Origin: Paenibacillus antibioticophila | GTDB lineage: Bacteria > Bacillota > Bacilli > Paenibacillales > Paenibacillaceae | Assembly: GCF_000455265.1 (NCBI RefSeq) | Contig: NZ_HG005139.1 | Span: 181,470 to 245,469 of the forward strand | Reading direction: 5' to 3' | Length of the DNA stretch: 64,000 nucleotides | In this document: in pieces, positions 7,896-16,398 of the stretch | Layout: every line of letters starts with the position of its first letter | Position numbering within the stretch: the first letter of the stretch is position 1 | The notes under the pieces: generated by a model | The model's database searches: none | Seen by the model: only the letters and a program-made list of their open reading frames with translations | Told to the model about the DNA's origin: nothing | Program-made: the position numbers and the translations under genes

Positions 7896-8735
7896 ATGAG
7901 AAAGCTGATCATTTTCCTGCTAATAGAATTAATGCTTGTTGTCAGTGCTTGCTCGCAGGGAGGGGCCGAGAAGGAGGATGGCTTGGTATTCATCAAGGGA
8001 GGTGCTTTCGTGAACACAAAGTCCAACTACCATGGAGGAGACGCAGTTCTATCAAGCTTCTATATCGGAAAATATGAGGTGACTCAAAAAGAGTGGGTAG
8101 AGATTATGGGAACCAATCCCTCCCAATTTATTGGCGACAATTTGCCGGTTGAAGGAGTCAGTTGGTACGATGTGGTAGAGTACTGCAATAAAAGGAGCCT
8201 GCTGGAGGGCTTGGAGCCCCATTATAATATAGACAAGAATACAAAAGATCCTAATAACAAGAGCGAGAACGATTCCGTAAAGTGGACCGTAACGATAAAT
8301 GAAGGAGCTAACGGTTACCGGTTGCCGACAGAAGCGGAATGGGAATATGCCGCAAGCGGCGGCCAGCTGAGCAAGAGCTACAAGTACAGCGGCAGCAATC
8401 AGGCGGATGAAGTGGCCTGGTATTGGAGAAACGTTGGGGAAGAATATTTAACCGGAGACTGGAACTGGCCTGCGATTGAAAATAACCGGAGTCAGACCCA
8501 ACCGGTCGGGGGCAAGAAGCCCAATGAATTGGGACTCTACGATATGTCGGGCAATGTAAGAGAGTGGTGCTGGGACTGGTATGTAGACGATTCCGACAAT
8601 CCTGGCGGTTTTCGGGTAGTCAGGGGCGGCGGTTGGATTGGCGACGTTGGCAGCAGCGAGCTGTCTTATCGGGGTAGATTCGAAGCAAATGGATTTGGGC
8701 CCGATCAAGGCTTCCGCGTGAGTCGTAATGAATAG
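7896..8735 (+). CDS. FGE-sulfatase (SUMF1) domain lipoprotein
   Basis: A 279-residue exported lipoprotein. The signal peptide ends in the lipobox VVSAC (Cys19). The rest is one formylglycine-generating-enzyme-like domain: FIKGGAFVN, YEVTQKEWVEIMG, GVSWYDVVEYCN, GYRLPTEAEWEYAA, GLYDMSGNVREWCWDW, VVRGGGW and GFRVSR. Genuine FGE uses a C-terminal cysteine pair. The corresponding segment (LSYRGRFEANGFGPDQGFRV) has none, so sulfatase activation is unlikely and the domain probably binds a ligand or another protein on the outer membrane face. The start has an AAAGGAGA site. A terminator follows. Confidence 0.85.
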   Translation: MRKLIIFLLIELMLVVSACSQGGAEKEDGLVFIKGGAFVNTKSNYHGGDAVLSSFYIGKYEVTQKEWVEIMGTNPSQFIGDNLPVEGVSWYDVVEYCNKRSLLEGLEPHYNIDKNTKDPNNKSENDSVKWTVTINEGANGYRLPTEAEWEYAASGGQLSKSYKYSGSNQADEVAWYWRNVGEEYLTGDWNWPAIENNRSQTQPVGGKKPNELGLYDMSGNVREWCWDWYVDDSDNPGGFRVVRGGGWIGDVGSSELSYRGRFEANGFGPDQGFRVSRNE

Positions 8736-8767
8736 AGGGAGAAGAGGGAAAGAGCAATCTGGCCCTC

Positions 8768-8820
8768 CAAAAATGAGGTTGCCCCAGTCCGATTAGGACA
8801 TTGGGACAGCCTCATTTTTG
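8768..8820. terminator. Bidirectional terminator
   Basis: CAAAAATGAGG (8768-8778) is perfectly complementary to CCTCATTTTTG (8810-8820), with an inner CCCAGTCC/GGACATTGGG stem. A T-run is present on either strand. It separates the converging lipoprotein and TetR genes. Confidence 0.85.
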
Positions 8821-8859
8821 CGTGTTGCCCAGTCCGAGCTTCACGCTAAATAGGCAGAT

Positions 8860-9426
8860 TCAGTCTAGAACATACTGAAAGGCCATCGTATAGATAATCT
8901 CCGCCATTTCTCTTGCGGATTTATTATGACCGTACTTTAGCCAATGCTGTATAAGTCCGACGCTTCCGTTCACAATGAATATAAAGTAGGATTCCTTCGT
9001 ATCCATCGTTCCATCAGGCTCAGCATATGGATTAATGCCGGAATGCTGGTAAATAAGCGTGAACAACTGCTTCTGGAATTCTAGGTCGCCTTGTTCACTC
9101 ATTAATACCTGAAGGTAATTGCTGTTCTGAACAAAGTAATGAAAGATTTCCTCCAGAAGCTGCAAGGCTTCCTGCTTGTCTGTCTTGTGCTTGAATCCGG
9201 AAATCATTTCCTTCGCCCAGGATAGAGTTTCGGCCTCAATCTTGCGAAGCAGATCATATTGATCTGAATAATGCGCGTAGAAGGTGGTCCGGTTAATATC
9301 TGCCCGTTCACATAATTCTTTTATCGTAATTTTATTGATCGGCTTCTCTCTCATCAGCTCAATAAGACTGTCTTGAAGCACCATCCGGGTATACCGTTTT
9401 TTTCGGTCAAGCTTGACTTCATTCAT
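8860..9426 (-). CDS. TetR/AcrR family transcriptional regulator
   Basis: About 188 residues. The N-terminal TetR helix-turn-helix reads ITIKELCERADINRTTFYAHY (about residues 33-53), and a C-terminal domain ends in MAEIIYTMAFQYVL. I chose ATG 9426, which sits 9 bases from AGGAGG; the TTG at 9432 is too close. It is divergent from the ABC ATPase/FtsX-type permease operon and most likely represses it and itself through the inverted repeats at 9522-9542. TetR-plus-giant-permease pairs recur in Firmicutes; the effector is unknown. Confidence 0.9.
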   Translation of the reverse strand: MNEVKLDRKKRYTRMVLQDSLIELMREKPINKITIKELCERADINRTTFYAHYSDQYDLLRKIEAETLSWAKEMISGFKHKTDKQEALQLLEEIFHYFVQNSNYLQVLMSEQGDLEFQKQLFTLIYQHSGINPYAEPDGTMDTKESYFIFIVNGSVGLIQHWLKYGHNKSAREMAEIIYTMAFQYVLD

Positions 9427-9521
9427 GCCCAAGCTCCTCCTAACACAATCCTACATCATGCTTTTAATCCGACACATTTATTAAAAATGTCGTGAAATTA
9501 ACGTTTTAAACTCAACTGACG

Positions 9522-9542
9522 GTTGTAAAAACAACACGTTGT
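9522..9542. promoter_or_regulatory. Putative TetR operator in the divergent promoter
   Basis: GTTGT (9522-9526), ACAAC (9531-9535) and GTTGT (9538-9542) make two overlapping inverted repeats: GTTGT-AAAA-ACAAC and ACAAC-AC-GTTGT. They lie about 100 bases from each divergent start, a typical place for a TetR operator. A -10-like AGATAA follows at 9563-9568. Confidence 0.45.
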
Positions 9543-9618
9543 CTTTAAGCTATTATATTAACAGATAAAAGTCAATGGGTTGCGTGTTGAATCACCCTTT
9601 GCAAAAGGAGAGAATCAA

Positions 9619-10320
9619 GTGGCATATATCGAATTCAACAAGGTCATCAAGGAATACGCCTCAGAGGGCGTGGCAATTCGGGCATTGGATGATGCGAACT
9701 TCTCGATTGAACAAGGCGAGCTTGCCGTCATATTGGGGGCTTCCGGGGCCGGTAAAACGACGGCACTGAATATCCTGGGAGGCATGGATACGGCGTCGAC
9801 CGGCGATGTGATTGTGGATGGCGAAGTCATTTCGAAGTATAACCAGAAACAGCTGGTGGGCTATCGCCGTACGGATATCGGTTTTGTATTCCAGTTTTAC
9901 AATCTGGTTCCGAACTTGACGGCATTGGAAAATGTTGAGCTGGCGGCCCAGATTTGCGAGAACTCCCTGAGTGCTTCGGACACGCTGGATAAGGTAGGAC
10001 TTGCCGACCGCAAGAACAACTTCCCGGCTCAATTGTCCGGAGGGGAGCAGCAACGGGTATCGATTGCCCGGGCCTTAGCTAAAAATCCCAAGCTCCTGCT
10101 ATGCGATGAGCCTACCGGAGCCTTGGATTACAATACAGGCAAGCAGATCCTGCAGCTCCTTCAGGATACGTGCCGCCGGGAGAAGATTACGGTGCTCCTG
10201 ATTACGCATAATTCTGCAATCGCGCCGATGGCAGATAAGGTTATCCATTTTAAGAGCGGCAAGGTGGTCAAGACTGTTCACAATGAGCAGCCTGTACCGA
10301 TTGCGCAGATTGAGTGGTAA
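9619..10320 (+). CDS. ABC transporter ATP-binding protein, MacB/LolD type
   Basis: A 233-residue nucleotide-binding subunit. Walker A is GASGAGKTT, the Q-loop lies in [19 protein letters not shown] (the spacing typical of MacB/LolD), the signature is LSGGEQQR, Walker B is [12 protein letters not shown] and the H-loop is ITHN. I chose GTG 9619 because AAGGAG at 9604-9609 fits it; the frame is open further upstream without a ribosome site. The permease gene starts 4 bases after its stop, so they form one transporter, likely for efflux or envelope stress rather than import. Confidence 0.93.
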   Translation: MAYIEFNKVIKEYASEGVAIRALDDANFSIEQGELAVILGASGAGKTTALNILGGMDTASTGDVIVDGEVISKYNQKQLVGYRRTDIGFVFQFYNLVPNLTALENVELAAQICENSLSASDTLDKVGLADRKNNFPAQLSGGEQQRVSIARALAKNPKLLLCDEPTGALDYNTGKQILQLLQDTCRREKITVLLITHNSAIAPMADKVIHFKSGKVVKTVHNEQPVPIAQIEW

Positions 10321-10323
10321 ACG

Positions 10324-13300
10324 ATGAACAAGGCCTATCAAAAAGACATCCTGCGTTCGATCAAGAAGGGCTGGAAGCGATTCTTATCCATTACGTTCAT
10401 TACGGCGCTCGGCGTGGCCATGCTGACCGGCTTATACGCCGCTTGTCTCGATATGTATTATTCGGCGGATAAATTTTATGACAAGCAGCAGTTATTTGAT
10501 ATTCGGGTGATGTCGACCCTTGGATTAACAGATGAAGATCTGGATGCACTAGCTCAAATTGATGGAATCGAGCAGGCAGAAGGCGGATACAGTGAGACGA
10601 TCTACACCGATGTCGAGGGTATTCGCAAGAGCACGGAAGTCAAGATGCTTAGTCCGAAGGGATTAAATGCGCCTCACTTGCTGGAGGGAGCCTTGCCGGG
10701 CCAAGCCGGTGAAATTGCCGTGACCAAGAAGTATTTGGAGGAAAGCGGCAAGTCGATCGGGGATACCTTGATACTGATGGAGGATACAGAGGAAGGCGAA
10801 GATAAGAAGACCGAGTCTCCGGCAGCGGCGGATCAAAAGGATGCATCGTCAGACGAAGTCGGTACGCTGGAGCAAGACTTGGAGCTCGACGTAGAGACGG
10901 ATATGGAGGATGAGGAAGCTTCCAGTCTCGTAAGATCTAGCTTTACGATTACAGGTGTTGTCCTGGACCCGATGGATATACAGGGAAGCGGAGCGGGTAA
11001 TATTTTTCGGGCCAATACTTCTACGGACTTTATCTTTTTTGTAACTGCCGATGATGTGGACCATAAGATTTATACGGCTGCGTATCTGGTGTTGGCGGGA
11101 ACAAAGGAAATGGACACTTACAGCGAAGAATACGATCAAGCTGTGCAGGCCGCTATCGGCCAGATTGAAGGCCGAATCAAGTCACAGCGGGAGCAGGCGC
11201 GATATGAATCGGTACAGGAAGAAGCGCGCTCAAAAATAGCAGATGCCGAAACCACCATGGACGAGAAGTTCACGGAGGCAGATCAGAAGTTTGCTGATGC
11301 ATGGGACGAAATCTCATCCGCCAGAAAGGAATTGACCGAGGGCGAGGACAAGCTTGTCCGTGAAGAGAAGAACGCAGCACAGCAAATTGCCGATGCTCGT
11401 GCCGCCATTAATAGCTCGAAGAAGAAGCTGGCCGAAGCGGAGAAGCAATTGGCTGAAGGGGAGGCTCAGCTTGCCAAGGGAGAAAGCGAGCTGAATGCCA
11501 ATGCCCGGAAGCTGAAGGAAGGCAGAGAGCAGCTGGCCAAGGAGCGCGAACAGGCGGAAGCGAAGCTTACTGCGGCTGAGCAACAGTTGAAGCAGGCCCA
11601 GGAGCAATTGGATGCAGGGCGCGCACAGCTTGAGCCCCAGGTTGCTTCGCTGAAGGCTGCCTTTGGCGACTATTGGCCGGAGGAGCAATGGAACGCGTTG
11701 GTGAATGCGGCGGCTGCTTTGGCTGCGAACGGTGCGGATGATCAGGCGATTGCAACCGGCACCGGGGAAGAGAGCAGCGCGCTCGCTGCTGCCCTGCCTG
11801 CACAAGGTGATGCTGCTGTTCGGGCCGCACTCGGCATGGGCAAGATCATCGGCGGCCAGCAGACACTTGATCAGCAGAAGAATGCCTTTGCGGAGCAGCG
11901 GGAACTCGGTGAACAACAGCTATCAGCAGCGGAGGCAGAACTGAAGGCCGGGGAGAAAGAGATTGAGGCGGCCCGCCAGACGATCGAGTCGAAAAAGGCC
12001 GAGCTTAAAGCCGGAAAAGCCGAGCTTGCCGAAGGAAAGGCCGAGCTCGCCGAAGGGGAAGCCAAGCTGAATGCCGAGGAGGCGGAGGCGAAGGATAAAA
12101 TTGACGATGCCCGCCAGGAAATCGCAGAAGGCAAAGAAGAGCTTGCCGAGGGCGAGGCGGAGCTGAAGGGACAAGAGCAGGAATATGCTGACAAAAAGGA
12201 AGAGGCCGAGCGGAAGCTGGCTGACGCCTACAAGGAACTGGATAACCTGGATATGACCCAGTGGTATGTTCAGGACCGCACGTCGATTGACAGCTATTCC
12301 AGTTTTAGCAGTGACCTCTCCTCTATTGAAGCGGTCGGAAGGGTCTTTCCCGTTATCTTCCTGCTGGTTGCCATTCTTATGAGTCTCACGACAATGACTC
12401 GAATGGTGGAGGAGGAACGCGGACTGATCGGTACGTATAAAGCCATGGGCTTTGGAAATGCGGCGATCTACCGCAAGTATATTCTTTTTGCGCTGTTAGC
12501 CTGCCTTTTGGGTGGTGTCCTGGGCGATCTGTTTGGCTTTGTGTTTATGCCGAAGTTTGTAGCTGTTATCTTGCGGGACCTGTATACCCTGCCATACTAT
12601 GAGCTGCGGTTCGATCTGCTCTACGGCATTGGAGGCGTACTGCTGTTCATCGTCGGAATTGTTGGTGCTACCGTGCTGGCTTGCCGCAGCGAGCTGGTTA
12701 AAATGCCTGCAACACTCATGCGTCCCAAGGCGCCGCGCGCAGGCTCACGCGTCTTTCTGGAGCGAATTCCAACCGTCTGGAATCGGTTTAAATTTTTGAA
12801 CAAGGTAACGGTCCGGAATTTGTTCCGCTACAAGAAACGTCTGTTTATGACGATTGGCGGGATTATGGGCTGTACCGCCCTGATTCTTTGCGGTTTTGCC
12901 ATTAAGGATTCGATCGCCGATTTGGCGCCGAAGCAGTATGAGCAGATCAACCGTTATGATTTGATGGCCGTATTCGAAGACGATGCGAATGATGCGATTG
13001 TAGAGAAAATGGCTGCGGATAGCCGGGTCAAGGATACGGTGAACCTCCGAATCGAGAGTGTCAAGGCAATCAATAAGAATGAGCAGGGCGAAAAAGTGCA
13101 GTTAATGGTTCTTACAGAGCGTAATGCCCTTAGGGATTATATTCATATTGAAAATCTGGACGGCAAGCAGATCGATCCGGATGATGAGGGGATTCTGATT
13201 ACCCGCAGCGCGGCCCGGATCCTTGGGCTGTCATCGGGAGACGCTCTTTATTTGCAGGATATGAATCTGGTGCAGCGTGAGGTTGTGGTCTTGGATGTAG

Positions 13301-13911
13301 TTCAGAATTATTTGGGAAATAACGTCTACATGACGCAATCGCTGTACGAAAAGCTGTTCGGTTCTTACGCTCCGAATGCCGTGATGGCTCACTTTACAGA
13401 CATTCCGCGTGCTGACCAAGCCGCTTATGCGGATGAGCTGCTGGAGAATGACGCTGTTCTCTCCTCTGTAAGCAAAGCGGCTCTGATCGACGAATTCGGA
13501 TTTGATCTGATTAATGCCGTGGTGCTGCTGATTACCGCGATGGCAGGCGGGTTGGCCTTTGTCGTGCTGTTTACACTCTCGAACACAAACATTTCCGAGC
13601 GGGCACGGGAGCTTGCCACCATCAAGGTGCTTGGATTTTATGATAAAGAGGTACATTCATACGTGAACAAGGAATCGTTGATCCTAACGCTCATCGGTAT
13701 TCTTGTCGGATTACCGGTTGGAAGAATTCTGAGCGGATTCTTGACCACGGCACTCAATATGCCGTCAATGTACTTTGCCGTACATGTCAAGCCGATCAGC
13801 TATCTGTTCTCAGCGGCGATTACCTTCTGCTTTGCGATTATAGTCAACCGCATGACCAATCGCACCCTAAACCGGATTAACATGGTGGAAGCGCTGAAGA
13901 GCGTGGAATAG
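10324..13911 (+). CDS. Giant FtsX-type ABC permease with extracellular coiled coil
   Basis: A 1195-residue permease. An N-terminal membrane helix (about 17-40) is followed by a large outside region, then two FtsX blocks of membrane helices (about 680-810 and 840-1190, with three helices at the end). Between residues about 300 and 640 runs an Ala/Glu/Lys/Gln-rich coiled coil with repeated AEGEAQL/AEGKAEL heptad units, broken near 430-490 by a Trp/Ala-rich insert. An acidic segment lies near 160-195. The coiled coil is likely extracytoplasmic and could span the wall or hold a partner. It forms an operon with the ATPase and is probably repressed by the divergent TetR. Substrate unknown. Confidence 0.9.
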   Translation: MNKAYQKDILRSIKKGWKRFLSITFITALGVAMLTGLYAACLDMYYSADKFYDKQQLFDIRVMSTLGLTDEDLDALAQIDGIEQAEGGYSETIYTDVEGIRKSTEVKMLSPKGLNAPHLLEGALPGQAGEIAVTKKYLEESGKSIGDTLILMEDTEEGEDKKTESPAAADQKDASSDEVGTLEQDLELDVETDMEDEEASSLVRSSFTITGVVLDPMDIQGSGAGNIFRANTSTDFIFFVTADDVDHKIYTAAYLVLAGTKEMDTYSEEYDQAVQAAIGQIEGRIKSQREQARYESVQEEARSKIADAETTMDEKFTEADQKFADAWDEISSARKELTEGEDKLVREEKNAAQQIADARAAINSSKKKLAEAEKQLAEGEAQLAKGESELNANARKLKEGREQLAKEREQAEAKLTAAEQQLKQAQEQLDAGRAQLEPQVASLKAAFGDYWPEEQWNALVNAAAALAANGADDQAIATGTGEESSALAAALPAQGDAAVRAALGMGKIIGGQQTLDQQKNAFAEQRELGEQQLSAAEAELKAGEKEIEAARQTIESKKAELKAGKAELAEGKAELAEGEAKLNAEEAEAKDKIDDARQEIAEGKEELAEGEAELKGQEQEYADKKEEAERKLADAYKELDNLDMTQWYVQDRTSIDSYSSFSSDLSSIEAVGRVFPVIFLLVAILMSLTTMTRMVEEERGLIGTYKAMGFGNAAIYRKYILFALLACLLGGVLGDLFGFVFMPKFVAVILRDLYTLPYYELRFDLLYGIGGVLLFIVGIVGATVLACRSELVKMPATLMRPKAPRAGSRVFLERIPTVWNRFKFLNKVTVRNLFRYKKRLFMTIGGIMGCTALILCGFAIKDSIADLAPKQYEQINRYDLMAVFEDDANDAIVEKMAADSRVKDTVNLRIESVKAINKNEQGEKVQLMVLTERNALRDYIHIENLDGKQIDPDDEGILITRSAARILGLSSGDALYLQDMNLVQREVVVLDVVQNYLGNNVYMTQSLYEKLFGSYAPNAVMAHFTDIPRADQAAYADELLENDAVLSSVSKAALIDEFGFDLINAVVLLITAMAGGLAFVVLFTLSNTNISERARELATIKVLGFYDKEVHSYVNKESLILTLIGILVGLPVGRILSGFLTTALNMPSMYFAVHVKPISYLFSAAITFCFAIIVNRMTNRTLNRINMVEALKSVE

Positions 13912-13938
13912 AAGAAGCCGTATCCTTATAAATAGAAG

Positions 13939-13985
13939 AAGCCCTTCCGGAAAAGCCGTTTCGGCAGACTGGGGGGCTTTTTTTT
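13939..13985 (+). terminator. Rho-independent terminator
   Basis: AAGCCC (13939-13944) pairs with GGGCTT (13974-13979). An inner GCCG-TTT-CGGC hairpin and eight T at 13978-13985 complete it. It lies 28 bases after the permease stop. Confidence 0.75.
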
Positions 13986-14460
13986 GAAGAGAGGAATTCT
14001 TGCCCTTTGTATCGAATGGGTAGAATCCACCAGAATCGGAGAGCTTGGCGAACATAAGATTAATATTCAACTGGATCAGCTTCCTCGGGAATGTAAATCA
14101 CTTAGCGATCTGCTCATTCCTAATAACAAGTCTCGTACCGGCTTTTCCCAAATTGATCACGTTGTTATTTCGCCTTATTGTCTATTTGTTATTGAAACGA
14201 AAAATTATAATGGAGAAATCAAAGGGAAGCGAACGGACCAACAATGGAGTGTAAGCAATCGATTCAAAATGTACAATCCTCTAAAACAAAAGCTAACAAG
14301 GCTGAAGCTGGAGAACTCAGAGCCATCCCTTTCTCCGGAACAAATTGATGCAATTTATGATCGTTTATTAAAGTCCAATATCACCGATCAAGCCATTCGC
14401 AACCAGCATGTTCATAGAATTCTTACAAATACCAAGGGAAACAAGGGTAATCGCACATAG
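13984..14460 (+). CDS. NERD-domain protein, possibly 5'-truncated
   Basis: The 158-residue reading carries the core of a nuclease-related domain: GELGEHKINIQLDQL, then QIDHVVISPYCLFVIETKNYNGEIKG, a Trp and NPLKQ. These match the Asp and Glu-x-Lys (ETK) of PD-(D/E)xK-like NERD proteins, so it may be a DNA-processing enzyme. The only in-frame start is TTG 13984, which overlaps the T-run of the preceding terminator and has no ribosome site. The extra N-terminal part seen in many NERD proteins is missing. Either it is weakly expressed or its 5' end was lost when the neighbouring operon was joined to it. Confidence 0.6.
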   Translation: MKRGILALCIEWVESTRIGELGEHKINIQLDQLPRECKSLSDLLIPNNKSRTGFSQIDHVVISPYCLFVIETKNYNGEIKGKRTDQQWSVSNRFKMYNPLKQKLTRLKLENSEPSLSPEQIDAIYDRLLKSNITDQAIRNQHVHRILTNTKGNKGNRT

Positions 14461-14467
14461 GTCTCGG

Positions 14468-14476
14468 TGCTATAAT
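14468..14476 (+). promoter_or_regulatory. Extended -10 promoter for yojF-bshB2
   Basis: TGCTATAAT is a consensus -10 box (TATAAT, 14471-14476) with the extended TG motif. It lies 74 bases before the yojF start. No clear -35 box is visible, as is usual for extended -10 promoters. Confidence 0.5.
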
Positions 14477-14549
14477 AGAATCGTTGAACGAACATGAACC
14501 TCTCTAGAATGAGACGGATGACTTTGAGCAAAGAAGGTAGAATGACGAT

Positions 14550-14867
14550 ATGATTTCAATTGAACGGCAACAGGTAGAAAATGAACTGCAGAAGTTCGTT
14601 GGGGAAAAGGTATATGTGCATAGTGAAGCTACATCTTATGTATTTGTCCGGAACTTCAGGATGAACTTGAGAGAAGCGCGCGTCGCAGGAGGAGAAAGAG
14701 GCTCATACCGTGTGGCGTTTCGCTTTGATGAGCAGGGCTGGCTGCGTATGGAAGGATTGACCCATTATGAGGTCGACTCGGAAGGGCATCTGTTACTGGC
14801 TGGCTACGATGATCATGGACGTATGGATGTAGCACTTCATTTGGGAAGGGAGGCATTTCCCGAATGA
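14550..14867 (+). CDS. yojF: YojF family protein (DUF1806)
   Basis: A 105-residue cytoplasmic protein resembling B. subtilis YojF: an N-terminal IERQQVENELQKFVGEKVYVH helix-strand segment and beta-rich repeats ending in MDVALHLGREAF. The family's fold and role are poorly characterised. It is almost always found directly before the bacillithiol deacetylase gene bshB2, and here the stop overlaps that gene's ATG by 4 bases (ATGA), implying coupled translation. A role in bacillithiol synthesis or as a partner of BshB2 is inferred from this. Confidence 0.85.
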   Translation: MISIERQQVENELQKFVGEKVYVHSEATSYVFVRNFRMNLREARVAGGERGSYRVAFRFDEQGWLRMEGLTHYEVDSEGHLLLAGYDDHGRMDVALHLGREAFPE

Positions 14868-15535
14868 AAGAGGATTTGCTAGGGGCAGGTAACAAGCTGC
14901 TTGCAGTATTCGCGCATCCCGACGATGAGACATTTATTTGCGGGGGCACTTTGGCGAAGTACGCCGCAGCTGGTGCCGAGATTACGCTGATTAGCGCCAC
15001 GCGCGGAGAAATGGGACGCCGCATGGGAAATCCGCCTTATCTGAACCGCGAGACGATTGCAGCCGCACGGGAAGAAGAGCTGAGAGAGGCTTGCCGTCAT
15101 CTGGGCGTTGCCCATCTTCATTTTCTGGATATCCGTGACAAGACGGTGGAATTCATTGAAGAAGCGGAGCTTACCGCTCGAATTGAGACATACATCCGGG
15201 AGATCGAACCGGACGCAGTGCTAACCTTCCACGAACAATGGGGAGGACATCCCGATCATTGCGCCATCGGCCGGGCTACTCGTATTGCCTATGAGCAATC
15301 AGGCTGTCAGAGCGGCCTCTATTATATTTCGTATGGAAATATGATGGCTCAACCGGAGCGTTATGGCTACACGCGCAACGATGTTGTGAAGATTGATGTT
15401 TCGGGACAATTCCAGGCCAAGCTGGCTGCCTTTCGGGCACACCGCTGTCAATCGGAGCTGGATGAATGGGTATGGCTGCCGGATGCCGAAGCGATCGCCC
15501 AATTCGGAAAGCATGAATACTTTGTCAGACATTAA
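14864..15535 (+). CDS. bshB2: Bacillithiol biosynthesis deacetylase BshB2
   Basis: A 223-residue LmbE-family zinc deacetylase. The metal motif AHPDDE lies at residues 17-22 and the second motif, GGHPDHCAIG, near residue 125; both His and Asp ligands are intact. It should remove the acetyl group of N-acetylglucosaminyl-malate, the second step of bacillithiol synthesis, in the cytoplasm. The yojF-bshB2 order is the same as in B. subtilis (yojF-yojG). Such genomes usually also hold a bshB1 elsewhere. Related LmbE enzymes act on other GlcNAc conjugates, but the yojF context supports BshB2. Confidence 0.92.
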   Translation: MKEDLLGAGNKLLAVFAHPDDETFICGGTLAKYAAAGAEITLISATRGEMGRRMGNPPYLNRETIAAAREEELREACRHLGVAHLHFLDIRDKTVEFIEEAELTARIETYIREIEPDAVLTFHEQWGGHPDHCAIGRATRIAYEQSGCQSGLYYISYGNMMAQPERYGYTRNDVVKIDVSGQFQAKLAAFRAHRCQSELDEWVWLPDAEAIAQFGKHEYFVRH

Positions 15536-15611
15536 AAGGCATGGCAGCAGTTAATTATAGTAAGCTTGCTGCCTGTGGCAGGCAGTGCACAAGCATTTAG
15601 CACGTAGGGAT

Positions 15612-15684
15612 GGCAGCCGTGTGAAATGATCTTACGATCGCTGTTGTTCTTTCTTCAGATTCATTTCACACTTTTGCCCTGACT
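15612..15684. repeat. Dispersed hairpin repeat, copy A (short form)
   Basis: Perfect arms GTGTGAAATGA (15619-15629) and TCATTTCACAC (15661-15671) enclose GCTGTTGTTC, with GGCAGCC/TTGCCC flanks. It has the outer arms of copy C (58087-58254) but lacks most of the central part, so it is an internally deleted member of the family. Confidence 0.6.
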
Positions 15685-16098
15685 ACTTTGCTCTGCAGTT
15701 TAACTACAAAATGCAGTTTGCACATGGCCAAACCATAAGGATGCCCTGGCCTTGCGTCGAACTTCATTTGTCCGGTTGGTATCTCCGGTTTTGCTCCGAA
15801 ATTCACTCTCCTTCTTGATTAACCTCATTCCGGTCATGCTCCAGTGAAATTACTTACCTTAAACTCTTCATTCTGCGCTCAAATCCATCTCTAGTGAAAA
15901 AACTTACCTTAAATCTCCAGTAATTAGCCAAACCCACGTTTTAGCCAACTTTAAGCGAAAAAATTTCACTATATACGCATTTCCACCAATTTCACGAAAT
16001 TTAAGTAACTTTTTTTCACTAAATGTGCGCGATCCGTATTTGATGGGGTGCAGTGTTACGCAGTTGCTGTTAGTAATGAAATAGTGTGTCAAGGCAAC

Positions 16099-16189
16099 TA
16101 TAAAGCCGAGTCAAGAGCCTGCTTAGAAAGGCATAAATGTGAAGAGTTCGCACGTTGCCCCCCACGCAGAATCATTAGCAGGCTTTATA
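16099..16189. repeat. Dispersed hairpin repeat, copy B (short form)
   Basis: The ends are a perfect inverted repeat, TATAAAGCC (16099-16107) and GGCTTTATA (16181-16189). Inside are GAGCCTGC, ATAAATGTGAAG, CACGTTGCCCCC and ACGCAGAATCA, which match the outer parts of copy D (58978-59179). The centre of D, about 100 bases, is missing here. Confidence 0.65.
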
Positions 16190-16398
16190 CTGCTGCGCCC
16201 GCCGCGCTATTGCAAGCACGCCAGCTCCCTCGACCACTTTTGTTTTCGCAAGGTCAACGCTATGTAAATGGACGCTTCAAAATTTTTACAGGCAGATAAT
16301 CATTACATAACAAAGGGCTTGTATGATGAATTTGGGTTTGCATTCGAGAGACAAGACACTCGGCGAGTCCGAATTATAAAAAGTGGGGGTATTTGATA

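Larger units (their letters stand above)
15536..16398. other. Repeat-rich intergenic island I
   Basis: There is no convincing gene in these 860 bases. A GCTGCCTG-tgg-CAGGCAGTGC hairpin follows bshB2. Then come hairpin repeat copy A (15612-15684), a module at 15790-15848 that recurs at 58789-58848, three copies of an AGTGAAA..ACTTAC.TTAAA motif (15841-15863, 15891-15913, inverted at 15998-16021) and repeat copy B (16099-16189). Before phnD there is a palindrome ACTCGGCGAGT at 16358-16368. Open frames here cross the repeats and look non-coding. Confidence 0.6.

Noticed and set aside
11314..12194. Long minus-strand open frames inside the FtsX-type permease gene
   Set aside because: They mirror the low-complexity coiled-coil region and are shadow frames.
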